Part shown: positions 61,166-64,000 of the stretch, piece after piece | How the letters are laid out: each line of letters begins with the position of its first letter | How positions within the stretch are numbered: position 1 is the stretch's first letter | From: Chromobacterium sp. ATCC 53434 | Lineage (GTDB): Bacteria; Pseudomonadota; Gammaproteobacteria; Burkholderiales; Chromobacteriaceae | Direction: 5' to 3' | Assembly: GCF_002848345.1 (NCBI RefSeq) | Contig: NZ_CP025429.1 | Location: 1,116,001 to 1,180,000, forward strand | Length of the DNA: 64,000 nt | Notes under the pieces: generated by a model | What the model was told of the DNA's origin: nothing | Databases searched by the model: none | What the model saw: the letters and a program-made list of their open reading frames with translations, nothing else | Program-made: the position numbers and the translations under genes

Positions 61166-61185
61166 CATTCGTTTGCCGGTCCTGG

Positions 61186-61212
61186 AAAAGCACGGCTTCG
61201 GCCGTGCTTTTT
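61186..61212. terminator. two-way terminator between the FadL and cysteine dioxygenase genes
   Basis: GCACGGC-TTCG-GCCGTGC, with A-run before and five T after, fits intrinsic termination for both convergent genes. Confidence 0.88.
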
Positions 61213-61223
61213 GTTTGTCCGGA

Positions 61224-61787
61224 TCAGATCTGGTATTCCAGGCGGTCGTCGCAATGGCGGAAGCGCCGTTGTTGCGGCTCCATGCCGAACAGCTCCATCC
61301 GGGCCAGCGGCGGCGAGTACAGGTGCAGGGTCACCAGGTCGGCGCCGTCGGGGTGCAGATTGGCCACCTGGTGGATGTCGACATGGCCGTTGATCACCAG
61401 GCTGCCGGCCGCCAGCTCGCGCGTCTCGCGCGAGGCCACCAGGCCGGCCGGCGTCTGCTCGAACACCGTCTCGGTGGCCACGCCCTCGATGATCCGCACG
61501 CCGCACAGGCTGCCGCGATGGTTGTGGATGGGGCTGCGCTGGCCGACGCGCCAGCACAGCAGCAGCAGCTCGCAGCAGTCGTCGGCATGGATGCGGTTGC
61601 GCCGGTACTGCTCGGCGCCGAATTGCCGGAACGGCAGCAGGTCGGCGGGGCAGAGGTGCAGCGAGTGGTAGAACTGGCGGATCTGTTCCAGATTCAGCGG
61701 GGTCCGGTATTGCGCCAGTTGGTCGATCGAGGCGGCCAGACTGGGGCTGAGGGCGGGCGGCGGCGGATACGGGGATGACACTTTCAT
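61224..61787 (-). CDS. cysteine dioxygenase type I
   Basis: 187 residues of the cupin fold. Iron ligands His88 and His90 (SPIHNH) and His139 (HVDIHQVANLH) are present, with Cys95 (RGSLCGV) and Tyr157 (HLYSPPL), the pair that forms the thioether crosslink in mammalian enzymes. It oxidises cysteine to cysteine sulfinate. The start at 61787 follows GGAGAAGCCG. It is convergent with the FadL gene; the Lrp-type gene upstream may have a role in its control, but no site is seen. Confidence 0.9.
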   Translation of the reverse strand: MKVSSPYPPPPALSPSLAASIDQLAQYRTPLNLEQIRQFYHSLHLCPADLLPFRQFGAEQYRRNRIHADDCCELLLLCWRVGQRSPIHNHRGSLCGVRIIEGVATETVFEQTPAGLVASRETRELAAGSLVINGHVDIHQVANLHPDGADLVTLHLYSPPLARMELFGMEPQQRRFRHCDDRLEYQI

Positions 61788-61962
61788 CGGCTTCTCCTTC
61801 GGGACTGGGCGGGTGCGGCGGCGCCGTCCATCGGGTTCCGCGCGGGGCGGATTTTTTTCTTGGCCGACGATGCCGTTGCCGGAACGTTCGCGGCGCGGCC
61901 GGACGACGCCACGATTGCGGTATAGCCGCAGCCGGCGCGGCCCCGCACGGCAGAAATGCCAG

Positions 61963-62451
61963 TCAGGGCAGCGATGCCAGCGGCAGCTTCATTGTCTGCT
62001 TGATCGCATTGAGCACAATGGTTGATTTGACGCTGCGCACCAGCGACAGTTGCATCAGCTTGTTCATCACGAAGGCGGACAGCGACGGCAGGTCCGGCAC
62101 GACGATGCGCAGCAGGTAGTCGGCCTCGCCGGCGGCGGCATAGCATTCCAGCACTTCCGGCAGCGCGTGGATGGATTGGGCGAAGTCCAGCAGCGCGGCC
62201 TCGTTGTGCCGCTCCAGGCTGACATTGGCGAAGGCCATCACCGTCAGGCCGACGTGCTCGGGATTCAGCGCCACCTGGTAGCCCTGGATCACCTCGTCCT
62301 GTTCCATCCGCTGGATGCGGCGTCCGATCTGCGAGGCGGACAGCGGAATGTTCTGCGCCAGCTTCTGGTGGGTGGCGCGGGCGTCCTGTTGCAGCTGCTG
62401 CAGGATCTGGAAATCGAAGCGGTCCAAGTCGATTTTGCGCATTTGATGCAC
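61963..62451 (-). CDS. Lrp/AsnC-family transcriptional regulator
   Basis: 162 residues (or 159 from ATG 62442). The helix-turn-helix reads THQKLAQNIPLSASQIGRRI near residues 27-46, followed by the RAM domain (VTVMAF-like start, AGEADYLLRIVVPDLPSLSA). Lrp-type proteins sense amino acids. It is transcribed divergently from phhA with 116 bases between, as in other bacteria where an Lrp-type protein senses phenylalanine and activates its hydroxylase gene. That assignment is by position. Confidence 0.9.
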   Translation of the reverse strand: MHQMRKIDLDRFDFQILQQLQQDARATHQKLAQNIPLSASQIGRRIQRMEQDEVIQGYQVALNPEHVGLTVMAFANVSLERHNEAALLDFAQSIHALPEVLECYAAAGEADYLLRIVVPDLPSLSAFVMNKLMQLSLVRSVKSTIVLNAIKQTMKLPLASLP

Positions 62452-62567
62452 CTTATGACATTTGATGCGGTAATTGTGCGAAACAAATCGAAAAATGGCA
62501 AATTATGCGGACTTTCCGCATCGGCAAGGGGCTAAACTAGAGCAAACATCCAATACCGGAGCCAGAC

Positions 62568-63461
62568 ATGAACGACCGCGCCGATTTCGTGGTGCCCGAC
62601 ATCACCACGCGCAAGAATGCCGGCTTGAGCCACGACCCGCGCGACTACACGCTGCCGCAGCCGCTGGACCGCTACAGCGCCGAAGATCACGCCACCTGGG
62701 CCACGCTGTACCGCCGCCAGAGCGCGCTGTTGCCGGGACGGGCCTGCGACGAGTTCCTGCAGGGGCTGGCGCGGCTGGAGGTCGATGTCGACCGGGTGCC
62801 GGACTTCGAGCGGCTGAACGAGAAGCTGATGGCCGCCACCGGCTGGCGCATCGTGGCGGTGCCGGGCCTGATCCCGGACGACGTGTTCTTCGAGCACCTG
62901 GCCAACCGCCGCTTCCCGGTCACCTGGTGGCTGCGCGAGCCGCATCAGCTCGACTATCTGCAGGAGCCGGACGTGTTCCACGACCTGTTCGGTCACGTGC
63001 CGCTATTGATCGATCCGGTGTTCGCCGACTATCTGGAGGCCTACGGCAAGGGCGGGGTGAAGGCCAAGGCGCTGGGCGCGCTGCCGATGCTGGCGCGGCT
63101 GTACTGGTACACGGTGGAGTTCGGCCTGATCCGCACCGCCGCCGGCATGCGCATCTACGGCGCCGGCATCGTGTCCAGCAAGTCGGAGTCCATCTACTGC
63201 CTGGACAGCGCCAGCCCGAACCGGGTCGGTTTCGACCTGATGCGCATCATGAACACCCGCTACCGGATCGACACCTTCCAGAAGACCTATTTCGTCATCG
63301 ACAGCTTCCAGCAGCTGTTCGAGGCCACCGCGCCCGATTTCGCGCCGCTGTACCGCCAATTGTCGGAGGCGGCGCCGTGGGGGGCCGGCGACATCGCGCC
63401 GAATGACGAGGTGATCCAACTCGGCGACCGCCAGGGCTGGGGCGACAGCGACGACGTCTGA
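62568..63461 (+). CDS. phhA: phenylalanine 4-monooxygenase
   Basis: 297 residues. The iron ligands are His138 and His143 (PDVFHDLFGHVPLL) and Glu184 (YTVEFGLI), with the pterin-binding region VPGLIPDDVFFEHLANRRFP. It hydroxylates phenylalanine to tyrosine with a tetrahydropterin cofactor; in Chromobacterium violaceum the enzyme is monomeric and well studied. The sequence agrees very closely with that enzyme as I remember it, with scattered changes. It is divergent from the Lrp-type regulator; no pterin carbinolamine dehydratase gene is adjacent. Confidence 0.96.
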   Translation: MNDRADFVVPDITTRKNAGLSHDPRDYTLPQPLDRYSAEDHATWATLYRRQSALLPGRACDEFLQGLARLEVDVDRVPDFERLNEKLMAATGWRIVAVPGLIPDDVFFEHLANRRFPVTWWLREPHQLDYLQEPDVFHDLFGHVPLLIDPVFADYLEAYGKGGVKAKALGALPMLARLYWYTVEFGLIRTAAGMRIYGAGIVSSKSESIYCLDSASPNRVGFDLMRIMNTRYRIDTFQKTYFVIDSFQQLFEATAPDFAPLYRQLSEAAPWGAGDIAPNDEVIQLGDRQGWGDSDDV

Positions 63462-63484
63462 GCGGAGTCGCTCCGAAATAACAG

Positions 63485-63513
63485 GCCCGCCTCGCGCAAG
63501 CGAGGCGGGCTTT
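63485..63513 (+). terminator. intrinsic terminator of phhA
   Basis: GCCCGCCTCGC-GCAA-GCGAGGCGGGC, an 11-pair stem followed by TTT, 24 bases past the stop. The short T-run leaves the strength open. Confidence 0.75.
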
Positions 63514-63518
63514 CCAAT

Positions 63519-63562
63519 GGTGCGTCGCCCAACGGTGCGTCGCCCCTTTGGGGTGACGCACC
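63519..63562. repeat. REP-like palindrome with a partial direct repeat
   Basis: GGTGCGTCGCCC occurs twice, at 63519-63530 and 63534-63545. The second copy forms a hairpin with GGGGTGACGCACC around TTT. Such GGTGCGTC/GACGCACC palindromes resemble repetitive extragenic elements found between genes in many proteobacteria; copy number can only be learnt from the whole genome. Confidence 0.55.
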
Positions 63563-63581
63563 CTACCGGCGAGACGCGGGG

Positions 63582-64000
63582 TCAGTGGGTTGCGCCGTCG
63601 GCGAGCCTGATGTCCTCGGGCCTTGTCAGCGCCACTTCCACCGCCAGTCTCAGCGCCGCCACGCAGTCGTCCAGCCGCATGCTGGGCGCGCCCGGATGCT
63701 GCGCCGCCTGCTCCGGCAGGAAGGGGATGTGGATGAAGCCGGCGCGCGGGCCGCCGTGGTGCAGCAGGCCGTACATCACGTGGTTGCAGACGAAGGTGCC
63801 GGCGCTTTGCGACACCGAGGCCGGGATGCCGTTCTCGCGCAGGCCGGCGACGATGGCCTTGATCGGCAGCGTGGCGAAATAGGCCGCCGGGCCGTCGGCC
63901 GCCACCGGCCGGTCGACCGGCTGATGGCCGGCGTTGTCGGCGATGCGGGCGTCGTCGACATTGATCGCCACCCGTTCCAGTGTGATGTCGGGCCGGCCGC
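63582..64000 (-). CDS. pcp: pyroglutamyl-peptidase I (partial, N-terminus off window)
   Basis: The last 139 or so codons are present; the frame continues off the right edge ([20 protein letters not shown]). The catalytic cysteine is in [16 protein letters not shown], and the histidine in [12 protein letters not shown], as in peptidase family C15. It removes N-terminal pyroglutamate from peptides in the cytoplasm. It is convergent with phhA across the REP-like repeat. The fragment contains two of the three catalytic residues; the glutamate lies outside the window. Confidence 0.88.
   Translation of the reverse strand, partial: GRPDITLERVAINVDDARIADNAGHQPVDRPVAADGPAAYFATLPIKAIVAGLRENGIPASVSQSAGTFVCNHVMYGLLHHGGPRAGFIHIPFLPEQAAQHPGAPSMRLDDCVAALRLAVEVALTRPEDIRLADGATH

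Overview
The window comes from a GC-rich betaproteobacterium, most likely a Chromobacterium species or close relative in the Neisseriales. The main evidence is the 297-residue phenylalanine hydroxylase at 62568-63461. As far as I can recall, it matches the Chromobacterium violaceum enzyme closely and keeps the same ligand numbering (His138, His143, Glu184), but it is not identical. The housekeeping genes (accA-tilS, lpxH-ppiB-ppiA, pmbA, darP, dsbB) fit the same assignment. All genes were called by reading translations and motifs; no database search was possible.

Positions 1-17000 are catabolic and regulatory. From the left come a YbaK-like gene cut by the edge, a LysE-type exporter and a LysR regulator. 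A cluster at 2141-6815 then holds an AraC regulator, a DMT transporter, a beta-keto-acid cleavage enzyme (BKACE/DUF849), an alpha/beta hydrolase and a PcaF-like thiolase. A divergent NAD(P)-binding oxidoreductase/LysR pair follows. The stretch 9160-16993 is a gamma-resorcylate (2,6-dihydroxybenzoate) pathway. It has two divergent transcription units: decarboxylase, MFS transporter, maleylacetate reductase and hydroxyquinol dioxygenase on one strand, and 3-oxoadipate CoA-transferase (two subunits) and thiolase on the other. A MarR regulator sits at the end. The palindrome TATTTG-N6-CAAATA occurs twice between the divergent units and once in front of marR, so MarR probably controls all three. 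The resorcinol hydroxylase needed between the first two steps is not in the window.

Positions 17100-26500 look acquired. They hold a lower-GC RND efflux operon (outer-membrane factor, permease, membrane-fusion protein) and a divergent AraC regulator. An IS630-family element splits the fusion-protein gene and an IS3-family element splits the regulator gene. Removing each element with one target copy restores an unbroken reading frame, so both genes were intact before insertion. Two MITE-like palindromic elements lie nearby, at 8996-9160 and 26639-26747.

Positions 26800-47530 are chromosomal backbone rich in cyclic-di-GMP proteins: a cache/HAMP/GGDEF protein, an Hpt-HD-GYP fusion, a degenerate HD-GYP protein and a CHASE2-GGDEF protein beside a LysM-FecR protein. 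Between them lie repair and maintenance genes (msrB, dgt, mog, darP, pmbA-alkB-alkA, dsbB) and envelope or lipid genes. Positions 47697-48799 hold twelve tRNA genes: six Asp(GTC), two Val(CAC) and four Val(TAC). They are transcribed leftward from one good sigma-70 promoter to one terminator.

Positions 49000-64000 hold accA-tilS, a secreted Tricorn-like protease, a TonB-dependent receptor, the ppiA-ppiB-lpxH group, a FadL-type porin, cysteine dioxygenase, a divergent Lrp-type regulator/phhA pair and the end of a pyroglutamyl-peptidase gene cut by the right edge.
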